DNA of 34,356 bases from positions 1 to 34,356 of the forward strand of contig JAQCJQ010000014.1 of NCBI GenBank assembly GCA_027593035.1, in the 5' to 3' direction. Below, one piece after another: positions 8,567-16,216 of the stretch. Below the pieces are notes generated by a model. It did no database searches. It worked only from the letters and a program-made list of their open reading frames with translations, and was not told the origin of the DNA. Every line of letters begins with the position of its first letter. The stretch's first letter is position 1. The stretch is from Bacteroidota bacterium. GTDB lineage: Bacteria > Bacteroidota > Bacteroidia > Flavobacteriales_D > Sanyastnellaceae. Made by a program: the position numbers and the translations under genes.

Positions 8567-8574
8567 CAAATCTA
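8567..8574 (-). promoter_or_regulatory. Candidate -7 element (TAGATTTG) for the hydrolase gene
   Basis: This is a perfect TAnnTTTG match on the minus strand, 19 nt before the hydrolase ATG. It sits in the 33-base gap between divergent genes and so lies just before the receptor start. Confidence 0.4.
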
Positions 8575-8580
8575 AACCCT

Positions 8581-11001
8581 ATGAATCGATTTTACCCCTT
8601 GTTCTTGGCCTTGGGTTTCTTCATGTCTTTGACCCCGACCATCGCTCAGACGTCAACCATCAGCGGGACCGTCTTGGATGCCGAAGCGCGTTACCCCTTG
8701 ATCAATGCCACCGTTCAGCTCAAATCCATTGAAGGGGTTGTTGTAGCCACCGATATGGATGGGCGATTTGAATTTCAAGATGTTCCTGTGGGGCGCCATT
8801 TGGTGGTGGCCTCTTTCATGGGATACGAATCCCGCGTGATGGACGGCGTGGTCGTCAACAGTGGTCGTCCGGTCATCTTGGAAGTGAAAATGCAGGAATC
8901 GGTGATCGCCATTGAAGCGGCTGAAGTCACGGCCACGCAACAAGGCGAAGTCATGAATGAAATGGCCACGGTCAGCGCGCGTGCGTTTACGGTAGAGGAA
9001 ACAGAACGTTATGCCGGTTCGCGGGGCGATCCCGCCCGGATGGCGAGCAACTTCGCCGGAGTCCAAGGCGCGGATGATAGCCGCAATGACATCGTTGTTC
9101 GGGGCAACAGCCCAAGCGGAGTCCTCTGGCGATTGGAAGGGGTGGACATTCCCAACCCCAATCACTTTAGCATCCCTGGAACGGGAGGCGGTCCGGTCGC
9201 GATTTTGAACAACAAAGTGTTGGCCAATTCCGACTTCTTCACAGCGGCTTTTCCGGCAGAGTTTGGTAACAGCACATCGGCCGTGTTTGATTTGCGGATG
9301 CGCAACGGCTCGCAAGCCAGGCCTGTGAGTAGCATTCAATTTGGATTTTTGGGAGCAGAACTCATGTTTGAAGGCCCGCTCAATCGAGAAAAACGATCCA
9401 GCTACTTGGTCAACTATCGCTACAGCAGCGCAGCCATTTTCTCCGCGGTGGGGATTGACATCGGAACCAGCGCGGTGCCGAAATACCAAGACGGTAGCTT
9501 CCGCTTGTTCTTCCCTCAATCCAACGGTGGGGCTTTGGCTTTGTGGGGAATTGGTGGGGTAAGTGACATCGATATCCTCATTTCTGAGCAAGAAAAGCCA
9601 GAACGCAACCTCTATGGCGACAACGACCGCGATCAATACTTCGGTTCTGGCATGGGCATTTTGGGAGCGACCTATACCCGTCCCCTCAACGAGCAGACGT
9701 ACATGAAAGCGACCATTGCAGCGAGCCGTTCTTACCAGGATAGTGAGCATGACCTGGTGTATCGTCAATTGACGGCTGATAGCTTGTTCCAGAATGATAG
9801 CATTGTGGATTACATGGGGTACCAATTCATCAATGACCGGGTGAGTGCAGCGGTTCATGTCAATCGCAAACTGAGCCGCAATGCGAGCTTGCGCTTTGGA
9901 TTGAATGTGGATGGCATGTTTTGGAACTTCCAGGACAGCGTTCGGGTGGAATTGGATTCTTCCGATGCTCTGGGCGGGTGGAACCAACGTTGGGATGCAC
10001 AATTGCAAACGGCGTTGGTGCAGCCGTTCATCCAATGGAAGTACCGTCCGAATGAGAAAATCACGGTGACTGCAGGTTGGCACGCGGCGTACCATTCGCT
10101 TTCAGGCGACGTTTCGCCATTCGAGCCTCGATTGGGCATGCAATACAAGGCCAATGACCGAACGGTGTTCAGCGCTGGAGCCGGGCTGCATAGCCAGACC
10201 CAAGCTTCGTACCTCTATGCAAGTGCCACAGGCACAGACATCGAAGGGAATCTGATCATGCCGAACCAACAGATGGAAATGACGCGCAGTCTCCACACTG
10301 TGGTGGGCATGTCACGCCAGTTGAATTCAGACTGGTCGTTGAAAATGGAGGCGTATTACCAGGAACTTAGCAACATTCCGGTTGAGATCCAATCGAGCAG
10401 CTTCTCGCTGATCAATTCCGGTGCGGGATTCAATCGCTTTTTCCCGGACTCACTCGTCAATGAAGGAACGGGCCGCAATTACGGAGTGGAAGCCACGGTG
10501 GCTCGTGCATTCAGGGACGGTTGGTTCATGATGCTCACGGGGTCGCTGTTTGACTCCAAGTATGCCGGGAGCGATGGTGTGGAGCGCAACACCGATTTCA
10601 ATGGGCAGTATGCCTGGAACGCCTTGGCCAGCCGGGATTGGAAATTCAATGATCAGTGGCGTTTGGTCACGGGCTTAAAATTCACGATGGCTGGAGGAAG
10701 ACGGTATGGTTACGCCGATCCGGAAGCCAGTGCGGAAGCGCGCGAGGTGGTCTTCTTTGATGAGGACTTCAATTCCCGTCAGTTCGATCCGTATATGCGG
10801 CTTGACTTCAAAACCAATGTGACGTGGAATCGACCAGAAAGCACCCATGAATTGGGCATCGACTTTGTGAATGTCACTGGACGCCAAAACGTGTTGAAGT
10901 TGACCTATGCTCCGGATGACTCTAACAACTCGGACGACAACATCCGGGAGGAGTACCAGTTGGGCTTCCTGCCGATCTTTTTCTACCGCGTCGACTTCTA
11001 A
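8581..11001 (+). CDS. TonB-dependent outer-membrane receptor with CarboxypepD_reg-like N-terminal domain
   Basis: This 806-aa outer-membrane protein has a signal peptide ending near TIAQ (residue 20). Next is a carboxypeptidase regulatory-like beta-sandwich of about 85 residues beginning TSTISGTVLDAEARYPL and containing TDMDGRFEFQDVPVG. A plug domain follows, with DIVVRGNSPSGVLWRLEGVDI and NPNHFS, and then a long beta-barrel ending in FFYRVDF with a terminal Phe. I chose the ATG at 8581 because it directly starts the signal peptide; the open frame extends further upstream, but that part is antisense to the hydrolase gene. The ligand is not identifiable, and the gene is separate from the ABC importer. 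The stop overlaps the convergent xerD stop by a few bases. Confidence 0.9.
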   Translation: MNRFYPLFLALGFFMSLTPTIAQTSTISGTVLDAEARYPLINATVQLKSIEGVVVATDMDGRFEFQDVPVGRHLVVASFMGYESRVMDGVVVNSGRPVILEVKMQESVIAIEAAEVTATQQGEVMNEMATVSARAFTVEETERYAGSRGDPARMASNFAGVQGADDSRNDIVVRGNSPSGVLWRLEGVDIPNPNHFSIPGTGGGPVAILNNKVLANSDFFTAAFPAEFGNSTSAVFDLRMRNGSQARPVSSIQFGFLGAELMFEGPLNREKRSSYLVNYRYSSAAIFSAVGIDIGTSAVPKYQDGSFRLFFPQSNGGALALWGIGGVSDIDILISEQEKPERNLYGDNDRDQYFGSGMGILGATYTRPLNEQTYMKATIAASRSYQDSEHDLVYRQLTADSLFQNDSIVDYMGYQFINDRVSAAVHVNRKLSRNASLRFGLNVDGMFWNFQDSVRVELDSSDALGGWNQRWDAQLQTALVQPFIQWKYRPNEKITVTAGWHAAYHSLSGDVSPFEPRLGMQYKANDRTVFSAGAGLHSQTQASYLYASATGTDIEGNLIMPNQQMEMTRSLHTVVGMSRQLNSDWSLKMEAYYQELSNIPVEIQSSSFSLINSGAGFNRFFPDSLVNEGTGRNYGVEATVARAFRDGWFMMLTGSLFDSKYAGSDGVERNTDFNGQYAWNALASRDWKFNDQWRLVTGLKFTMAGGRRYGYADPEASAEAREVVFFDEDFNSRQFDPYMRLDFKTNVTWNRPESTHELGIDFVNVTGRQNVLKLTYAPDDSNNSDDNIREEYQLGFLPIFFYRVDF

Positions 11002-11963
11002 GCCTTTGTGGTTTTTTTGTCTGCCGTCTTGACAGGAGCGGACTCACCACTGCGAGGATGAAATTGGATGATCTGCTCGCGCAGGAATCGTCGATCCAGG
11101 TGGGTGTAGATCTCGGTGGTGGCGATCTGTGCGTGCCCCAGCATTTGCTGTACGGCTCGCAAGTCGGCTCCGGCTTCAACCAAATGGGTTGCAAAACTGT
11201 GCCGGAACGTGTGTGGGCTGATGGTTTTCCGAACGCCCGAACTGATCGCTGCTCTGCGCAACATGGTAAAAGCCATTTGACGACTCAAACCGCGACCTTG
11301 TCGGCCAAGAAAGAGTGTGTCTTCGCTGCCTTTGATGGGGATGATTTGCGATCGATATTCTGCCAGGTAGTCGTCGATGGCATTCAGGGCATCCGTCCCG
11401 ATGGGAATGGCCCGCTCTTTATCGCCCTTGCCAATGACTTGGATGACCCGGTCAATGAAGTCGACTTCCGACAGACGCAATTCACACAACTCGGTTACGC
11501 GCAAACCACAGCTGTAGAGCACTTCTAGCATCGCTTTGTTGCGGACACCCTCGCGGCGGGATAAATCAACTCCACCGATGATCTGGCCAATCTCTTTGAC
11601 ACTCAATACATCGGGGAGTTTGCGCTGAGGACGAGGGGATTCAACCAATTCCACGGGATCATCCGTTAGAATGCCCTCTAGACGTAGGTATTTGCTGAAA
11701 CTTCGGATTCCGGACAACATGCGCGCTTGGCTGTTCCGTGCCAGATCACGATCAAACAAATACCCCATGAAGTGTTCGATGCACTCCATGGTGATTAGGC
11801 CGGGTGAACTCACGGCTTCTTCCTTTTCCACATATTCGGCAAATTGCTCAATATCACGGGTATAGGCGGAGATGGAATTCTTGCTCAGGCCACGCTCCAG
11901 TTCGAGGTAGGTGCGATAGCCGGTAATGGCGGATTTCCAATCAGAGGAATTTTTGCTGGTCAT
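10998..11963 (-). CDS. xerD: Site-specific tyrosine recombinase XerD
   Basis: This 321-aa recombinase resolves chromosome dimers at dif together with a XerC partner. The N-terminal SAM-like core-binding domain starts with YLELERGLSKNSISAYTRDI. The catalytic domain has the first Arg in YSCGLRVTELCEL, the Lys in GKGDKERAIPI, HxxR in HTFRHSFATHLVEAGADL, the second His in MLGHAQIATTEIYTH and the nucleophile Tyr in that same segment. The ATG at 11963 overlaps the upstream gene's stop as ATGA, so I prefer it to the TTG three codons earlier. It is probably co-expressed with the SPOR-domain gene. I favour XerD over XerC from overall motif wording, not from an alignment. Confidence 0.92.
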   Translation of the reverse strand: MTSKNSSDWKSAITGYRTYLELERGLSKNSISAYTRDIEQFAEYVEKEEAVSSPGLITMECIEHFMGYLFDRDLARNSQARMLSGIRSFSKYLRLEGILTDDPVELVESPRPQRKLPDVLSVKEIGQIIGGVDLSRREGVRNKAMLEVLYSCGLRVTELCELRLSEVDFIDRVIQVIGKGDKERAIPIGTDALNAIDDYLAEYRSQIIPIKGSEDTLFLGRQGRGLSRQMAFTMLRRAAISSGVRKTISPHTFRHSFATHLVEAGADLRAVQQMLGHAQIATTEIYTHLDRRFLREQIIQFHPRSGESAPVKTADKKTTKA

Positions 11964-13162
11964 GGCATCCAATTTTGTTGGGAGAGTAAGAGAGCTTCTT
12001 GGACTGTAATGCGCTCGTTTCTTAAATAAGCGGTCACGAACGGGCCGGAAAATTGATGGGCCTGTGCAATGCGCACACGGGCATTTCGGGCTTGCCGATA
12101 TTCGGTGTGACTTCCTGTGGTGTATTTGATCCAGTGATTGTGCTGTTCAGCATCCACCTGATCGTTGAACTGATAATGGTCTTGAAACCATTGCTGGTCC
12201 ACGTCGCGATGACACGCCATGATTTGAATCCGATAGGCGATGCCTTCATCGGGGCTGGGAACCGAGAAGTCGGGCCGGACAGGGGTGACGGTCGCGGGAG
12301 TTGCTGTTGGCGTTGCTTCCGGGGTCACCACAGTTGCAAGGCTGGGGGATGCTCCCTCGAATGCAATCGCGGGCACCCCGACCGAATGCGGTTTGTTGTT
12401 CAAAATGGTGTGCCAGGTACCGCTAATGCCAGAGGTGCAGACAGTCAAATCGCCGAATAAGCGATAGGACAATTTCAATGTCGGGACGGCGGGGGATTGT
12501 TGCCACACCAAAAGCAAGGTGTCACCGAAGCGATCTTGGATGCTCGGGTTTCCATTGGATTCCCATTCAAAAACACAGCCTGTTGGGATGATTTCTTCCC
12601 ATTTCATGAAGGACCCGGATTCAAATCCCGTGAATTCCACCTCCATGCGTCCCACATCGGAGCCTTCCTGGCTGAATGATCGCCTCGCTTGAGGATTCCA
12701 TGAAGCATTCGAAGCGATGGCTGTACCGGAGGGTTGTTCGAGCGAAATCACATGGGGCTCAAATTCGACATCGCGCCGGGAACCTTCCTCAATGAATGAA
12801 AACCATTGTTTGACTTCGCCTCCAATGAAATTGTTTTGGGCCGTTAGCCGCACGGAAACATGAACTGAAGGGGAGGCCGGAATGTCCATCCAAATGAACT
12901 TGGCTTTTTGATCCTCGAACGTAAAAGAGGCGCCATCCGTCTTGATGGGTTCAACGAAAAGTCCTTCAGGACAGCTGAGTTGAAGACGCGCAAACCCCGA
13001 GGTTTGCCCTTTGTCGATGGTCCAAGTAGCCACTACACTGGATCCCTTCTCCATGGAATCGGGTAGCGTGTGTTCTTCAACCAGCCCCAGACCAATGAAC
13101 AGCATCAATGCGTTGATCAGGGGGTGATACAGAATGGAGGAAGCGAAAGCGAATAGAGCCAT
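11960..13162 (-). CDS. Secreted or membrane-anchored protein with a C-terminal SPOR-like domain
   Basis: This protein of about 400 aa begins with a hydrophobic segment (about residues 1-30, lacking a strongly basic N-terminus) that could be a signal anchor. A beta-rich middle region of unknown function follows, then a linker rich in Pro, Thr and Ala (TPEATPTATPATVTPVRP). The C-terminal part of about 90 residues starts YRIQIMAC and contains WIKYTTGSHTEYRQARNARV and FVTAYLRNERITVQEAL, the pattern of SPOR-like domains in Bacteroidota, which bind denuded peptidoglycan. This suggests a periplasmic envelope role. The ATG at 13162 is preferred to a TTG three codons upstream. A weak -7 candidate (TAGCTTCG, minus 13188-13181) lies 18 nt before it. 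It is coupled to xerD through an ATGA overlap. Confidence 0.7.
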   Translation of the reverse strand: MALFAFASSILYHPLINALMLFIGLGLVEEHTLPDSMEKGSSVVATWTIDKGQTSGFARLQLSCPEGLFVEPIKTDGASFTFEDQKAKFIWMDIPASPSVHVSVRLTAQNNFIGGEVKQWFSFIEEGSRRDVEFEPHVISLEQPSGTAIASNASWNPQARRSFSQEGSDVGRMEVEFTGFESGSFMKWEEIIPTGCVFEWESNGNPSIQDRFGDTLLLVWQQSPAVPTLKLSYRLFGDLTVCTSGISGTWHTILNNKPHSVGVPAIAFEGASPSLATVVTPEATPTATPATVTPVRPDFSVPSPDEGIAYRIQIMACHRDVDQQWFQDHYQFNDQVDAEQHNHWIKYTTGSHTEYRQARNARVRIAQAHQFSGPFVTAYLRNERITVQEALLLSQQNWMP

Positions 13163-13280
13163 GAATGCCAACAGTATATGCGAAGCTACCCGTCAAAAGG
13201 GCGCATTGCAGCGGCGTCAAATAGACTTTCAAACAGCGTAGTGTGGGCTGATTGCGTGGCGATTGTGAAAACAGGCGCAA

Positions 13281-13371
13281 AAAAAAATAGTCCTGTCCCG
13301 GCGTTCCGGGACAGGACCAACTTAACCAAATTATCACTTGATGCTTAGCTTGCGCTAAACTCACTTAAAAC
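13281..13371 (-). ncRNA. Candidate small RNA of about 90 nt with its own promoter and terminator
   Basis: On the minus strand, a perfect -7 element TAACTTTG (13384-13377) is followed by a stretch with many stops and no ORF. Next is a 5-bp hairpin closed by a GCAA tetraloop (13358-13345: TTAGC, GCAA, GCTAA). The stretch ends in a 12-bp perfect stem with an AACG loop (13317-13290) followed by TA and a run of T. The predicted start is near 13371 and the end near 13281. A weak -33 (GTTTAA, 13406-13401) is 16-18 nt upstream. The T run and the GNRA loop exist only in the minus-strand reading. No known RNA family is recognised; a leader attenuator for the SPOR-domain gene is the alternative. Confidence 0.4.
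13282..13317 (-). terminator. Strong rho-independent terminator
   Basis: A perfect 12-bp stem (GTCCTGTCCCGG with its complement, 13290-13301 and 13306-13317) encloses a 4-nt loop. Read on the minus strand it is followed by TA and an uninterrupted T tract. It would end a minus-strand transcript arising in the gap upstream of the SPOR-domain gene. Confidence 0.75.
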
Positions 13372-13455
13372 CAATTCAAAGTTAGGATGCGGTTTAGGTG
13401 TTAAACGGAGATGTTGAAATGGTTATTGACAGCCTTTCGTTAAAAAAGTCAACCC

Positions 13456-13486
13456 TTTGGATTTGACTGATTATCCGCTATCTTTG
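13456..13486 (+). promoter_or_regulatory. rpmE promoter, TTTG-N19-TATCTTTG
   Basis: TTTG at 13456-13459 is followed after 19 bases by TATCTTTG at 13479-13486, matching the Bacteroidota -33/-7 consensus exactly in sequence and spacing. The rpmE ATG is 18 nt further on, so the leader is short. This is the best complete promoter in the window. Confidence 0.75.
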
Positions 13487-13504
13487 CGCCCCAATTAAGG
13501 AAAG

Positions 13505-13819
13505 ATGAAGTCAGGAATTCACCCCGAAAATTATCGCTTGGTTGTCTTTAAGGACATGTCCAACGAGTACTCGTTTTTGAGCCGTTCGGCTGCGAATGCA
13601 AAGGAATCTGTAGTTTGGGATGATGGGAATGAATACCCTTTGATCAAAATTGAAGTGAGCCACAAGTCGCATCCGTTCTATACGGGTAAGGCCCAGTTCG
13701 TGGATACAGCAGGACGAATTGATAAGTTCCGTAAGAAGTATGGTCAGTTTGGCGGCAAAGCCAATCCGGACAATCAGCCAGATGCTCCAGAGGAAGCTCC
13801 GGCTGCGACGGAAGAATAA
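13505..13819 (+). CDS. rpmE2: 50S ribosomal protein L31 type B
   Basis: This 104-aa protein matches type B L31: it opens with MKSGIHPENYRLVVFKDMS and contains SHKSHPFYTGKAQFVDTAGR and DKFRKKYG. There are no cysteines, so it is the zinc-free form. The C-terminus carries an acidic Pro/Ala/Glu tail longer than in many homologues. L31 bridges the ribosomal subunits. It is transcribed alone from a consensus promoter and followed by a terminator hairpin shared with the convergent riboflavin gene. Confidence 0.95.
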   Translation: MKSGIHPENYRLVVFKDMSNEYSFLSRSAANAKESVVWDDGNEYPLIKIEVSHKSHPFYTGKAQFVDTAGRIDKFRKKYGQFGGKANPDNQPDAPEEAPAATEE

Positions 13820-13831
13820 ACTGGCCTCGCC

Positions 13832-13870
13832 AGAAAAAAAAAGCCACCGGTTTTCCAGTGGCTTTTTTTT
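13832..13870. terminator. Bidirectional terminator between rpmE and ribBX
   Basis: A run of A, then GCCAC-C-GG, a TTTT loop, CC-A-GTGGC and a run of T form one hairpin flanked by A and T tracts. It can serve the plus-strand rpmE transcript and the convergent minus-strand riboflavin gene. Confidence 0.8.
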
Positions 13871-13923
13871 GTGCGCTAAAAATCGAGCGTGCAGGTGAGT
13901 CCTCACAGAAAGAGATTGTGCCT

Positions 13924-15042
13924 TCAGAGAGACAAGGGAGTCGTGCCGGTAATCTCCAAGCCGTATCCAATGATGCCCTTCTTTCTGGGGTGATCGGAAA
14001 GAATGTGCAAGCGGCGAATGCCCAAATTGCGGATGATTTGCGCGCCAATTCCATAGTCTTTTGAATCCATGGTGTTGATGTTCGCTGCCTGGGGGGTGGT
14101 TTGGTGCTTCTGGTAGGTTTTCAATTCTTCAATCAAGCCGCGCCCTTCGTCTAGCTTGTTGATGTAGACAATGGCTCCTTTGCCTTGATTCTGAATTTGC
14201 CGCAGGGCCGCATGCAATTCAGGGCCTTTTCCAAAGTCAGTCATTTGAAACACATCGCCGAGCATGCTCGAGCTGTGCACCCGGACGGGGACATCTTCAC
14301 TTTCATCCCATTCTCCAAGCGTCAAAGCGAGGTGTTCTACATCATTGGTCAATTGTCGAAACGCGATGGCCTTGAACGTGCCGAATGCGGTTTCAATGTT
14401 CAATTCCAAAGTGCGTTCAATGAGCGTTTCATTGGCCAAGCGGTATTGAATCAGATCGGCGATGGAAACCAATTTCAGTTGGTGTTCGTTGGCGAGTTGC
14501 CGGCATTCAGGCAATCGCGCCATGGTGCCGTCCTCGTTCATGATTTCCACAATGACTCCGGCGGGCTCGAAACCGGCGAGTCTTGAAAAATCGATGGCTG
14601 CTTCGGTGTGTCCTGCTCTTCGCAGTACCCCTCCGGGTTTGGCGCGGAGCGGGAAAATGTGCCCGGGACGCCCCAATTCGTTGGGATCGGTTGTGGGATC
14701 AATCAGCGCTTGGATGGTTTTTGATCGGTCCTGTGCGGAGATGCCCGTTGTGCAACCGTGCCCCATCAAGTCCACGGAAACGGTAAAAGGCGTTTCAAAA
14801 GCTGCGTTGTTGGTTTGTACCATCAGGTCCAGCCCCAGTTCGTCACAGCGATTTTCAATCAACGGAGCGCAGATCAATCCGCGTCCATGCGTGGCCATGA
14901 AATTCACCACTTCGGGTGTCGCGTGTCGCGCCGCAATGAGGAAATCCCCTTCATTCTCTCGGTCTTCATCGTCCACGACAATGATCACTTCTCCTCTTCG
15001 AATGGCTTCAATTGCCTCGGGAATGGTGTCCAACATGCTCAT
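13924..15042 (-). CDS. ribB: 3,4-dihydroxy-2-butanone 4-phosphate synthase fused to a degenerate GTP cyclohydrolase II-like domain (RibBX type)
   Basis: This 372-aa protein has an N-terminal RibB domain (about 1-205) with all key motifs: DDEDRENEGDF, THGRGLICAPL, TTGISAQDRS, GRPGHIFPL and RAGHTEAAIDFSRLAG. It should convert ribulose 5-phosphate to the four-carbon riboflavin precursor. The C-terminal domain aligns by eye with RibA but has lost the zinc cysteines: where RibA has HSECxTGDxFxSxRCDCG, this protein reads HSSSMLGDVFQMTDFGKG. RQEGRGIGL is replaced by NKLDEGRGLIEEL, and the C-terminal tail is short. It is therefore probably not a GTP cyclohydrolase; an intact one is encoded at 29218. 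The ATG at 15042 follows TACTTTTG by 4 nt, fixing the start. The gene is divergent from def. Confidence 0.9.
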   Translation of the reverse strand: MSMLDTIPEAIEAIRRGEVIIVVDDEDRENEGDFLIAARHATPEVVNFMATHGRGLICAPLIENRCDELGLDLMVQTNNAAFETPFTVSVDLMGHGCTTGISAQDRSKTIQALIDPTTDPNELGRPGHIFPLRAKPGGVLRRAGHTEAAIDFSRLAGFEPAGVIVEIMNEDGTMARLPECRQLANEHQLKLVSIADLIQYRLANETLIERTLELNIETAFGTFKAIAFRQLTNDVEHLALTLGEWDESEDVPVRVHSSSMLGDVFQMTDFGKGPELHAALRQIQNQGKGAIVYINKLDEGRGLIEELKTYQKHQTTPQAANINTMDSKDYGIGAQIIRNLGIRRLHILSDHPRKKGIIGYGLEITGTTPLSL

Positions 15043-15046
15043 GGTG

Positions 15047-15054
15047 CAAAAGTA
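15047..15054 (-). promoter_or_regulatory. Candidate -7 element (TACTTTTG) before ribBX
   Basis: This is a perfect TAnnTTTG on the minus strand, separated from the ATG at 15042 by CACC. A leaderless or near-leaderless transcript is implied. It is arranged exactly like the elements before def and ribA. Confidence 0.55.
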
Positions 15055-15080
15055 CATCGGAGAATGGGCTCGTCCCTCCA

Positions 15081-15088
15081 TAACTTTG
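15081..15088 (+). promoter_or_regulatory. Candidate -7 element (TAACTTTG) before def
   Basis: This is a perfect TAnnTTTG followed by CACC and the ATG at 15093. It lies 26 bases from the opposing ribBX element, so the two promoters are back to back. Confidence 0.55.
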
Positions 15089-15092
15089 CACC

Positions 15093-15665
15093 ATGATTTT
15101 ACCCATTGTAGCATATGGTGATCCGGTTCTGAAGACAGAAGCGGTGGAGTTGGAGAAAGGCCATGTGAATTTGGCTGAGTTGATTTCCAACATGTGGGAG
15201 ACCATGGAAGCGGCCGAAGGCGTGGGGCTGGCGGCACCTCAAATAGGGCAGAGCATTCGCTTGTTCGTGGCCGATGGCTCTCCTTTTGGAGAAGGGGAGT
15301 CGGGGGATCCGAATTGCGTGGGTTTTCGCCGCGTCATGATCAATCCCGTGATTTTCGAAGAATCGAAAGAAATGGAGGAAATGGAGGAAGGGTGTCTGTC
15401 GATCCCCGGAATTCGCGAACCCGTCCAGCGGCCGGTTTCCATTTCCGTGGAATACTATGACGAATCCTGGAATCTGGTCGAAGAGCAGTTGACGGGACTT
15501 CCAGCTCGCATAGTGCAGCATGAATACGACCATTTGGACGGCACCTTGATCACGGATCACATCAACCCCATGCGCCGCCGCCTGCTTCATGGAAAGCTGC
15601 GGGACATCGGATTGGGCAAAGTGTCCTCAGATTACCGCATGCGTTATCCCCAAACGCGCAAGTAA
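15093..15665 (+). CDS. def: Peptide deformylase
   Basis: This 190-aa cytoplasmic metalloenzyme removes the formyl group from nascent N-terminal methionine. All three family motifs are present: GVGLAAPQIG, EGCLSIPG (with the metal-binding Cys) and QHEYDHLDG (HExxH-type, supplying the two metal His and the catalytic Glu). The length is normal. The start follows a -7 element by 4 nt. Its stop overlaps the next ATG (TAATG), so it is probably the first gene of an operon with the lipoprotein and the AlkB-like monooxygenase genes. Confidence 0.96.
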   Translation: MILPIVAYGDPVLKTEAVELEKGHVNLAELISNMWETMEAAEGVGLAAPQIGQSIRLFVADGSPFGEGESGDPNCVGFRRVMINPVIFEESKEMEEMEEGCLSIPGIREPVQRPVSISVEYYDESWNLVEEQLTGLPARIVQHEYDHLDGTLITDHINPMRRRLLHGKLRDIGLGKVSSDYRMRYPQTRK

Positions 15666-16216
15666 TGGCGAGGCGATACCAAGGTTTGTTGTTTGTGTTC
15701 TTGCTGGGCGTCGTGGGGTGCGGTCCAGCCGCGATTGAATCGGCGAATCCTGGGGCCGACTGCGATGCATTGGCAGCGCAAATCCAGCAACTGGAGAAGA
15801 CCTTGTTCAATGCCGAAGAAGAGTTAGAGCCCAATCAGAATGTGCGCAGCGAGTTGATGCGGGATTATGCGGCATTTGCCAATGCCTGCCATGACGACAC
15901 CAAAACTGCTGAAATGCTATTCCGTCGTGCGGATCTCCTGCGGTCGGCGGGGAAATTTCAAGAGGCGATGACTCAACTTCGGGATGTCCATGACCATTTT
16001 CCTGAATATGAAAAGCGTGCCATATCGGCTTTTTTGGTGGGGTTCATCGCTGAAGTTGAGTTGAACGATCGCGAGCAAGCCAAGAAAACCTACGAGCAAG
16101 TCATTGCTTTGCACGACAGTACAGACGCCGCGGAGTGGGCCCGGCAATCCCTTTTGAATTTGGAAGCGACCACTGCACGACGTAATTTGAACGGCTATGT
16201 CAACGATTCCCGCTAA
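15665..16216 (+). CDS. Lipoprotein with TPR-like repeats
   Basis: This 183-aa protein has a lipoprotein signal: MARRYQGLLF, a hydrophobic run and VVGC, with the Cys near residue 19. A helical region follows in which segments such as AEMLFRRADLLRSAGKFQEA and EQAKKTYEQVIALHDST look like tetratricopeptide repeats, similar in style to BamD- or CpoB-type proteins. I recognise no specific family. It likely sits in the periplasm or at a membrane and mediates protein contacts. It overlaps def by one base and the AlkB-like gene by 20 bases, suggesting co-translation. Confidence 0.75.
   Translation: MARRYQGLLFVFLLGVVGCGPAAIESANPGADCDALAAQIQQLEKTLFNAEEELEPNQNVRSELMRDYAAFANACHDDTKTAEMLFRRADLLRSAGKFQEAMTQLRDVHDHFPEYEKRAISAFLVGFIAEVELNDREQAKKTYEQVIALHDSTDAAEWARQSLLNLEATTARRNLNGYVNDSR

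Noticed and set aside
8653-10095. A 480-codon open frame on the minus strand
   Set aside because: It lies wholly antisense to the TonB-dependent receptor, whose motifs and signal peptide are convincing. The antisense product has no recognisable domain and looks like a codon-bias shadow.
13290-13317. Terminator for a plus-strand transcript
   Set aside because: On the plus strand the stem is preceded by A residues and followed by CAACTTAACC with no T tract, and no plus-strand gene ends there.
13318-13504. Possible tRNA or tmRNA in the gap before rpmE
   Set aside because: I found no cloverleaf, T-loop GTTCGA-type sequence or CCA end on either strand; only the hairpins described were seen.
15043-15237. 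Upstream extension of ribBX
   Set aside because: It would overlap def on the other strand, and the conserved RibB start directly follows the ATG at 15042 with a promoter element 4 nt before it.
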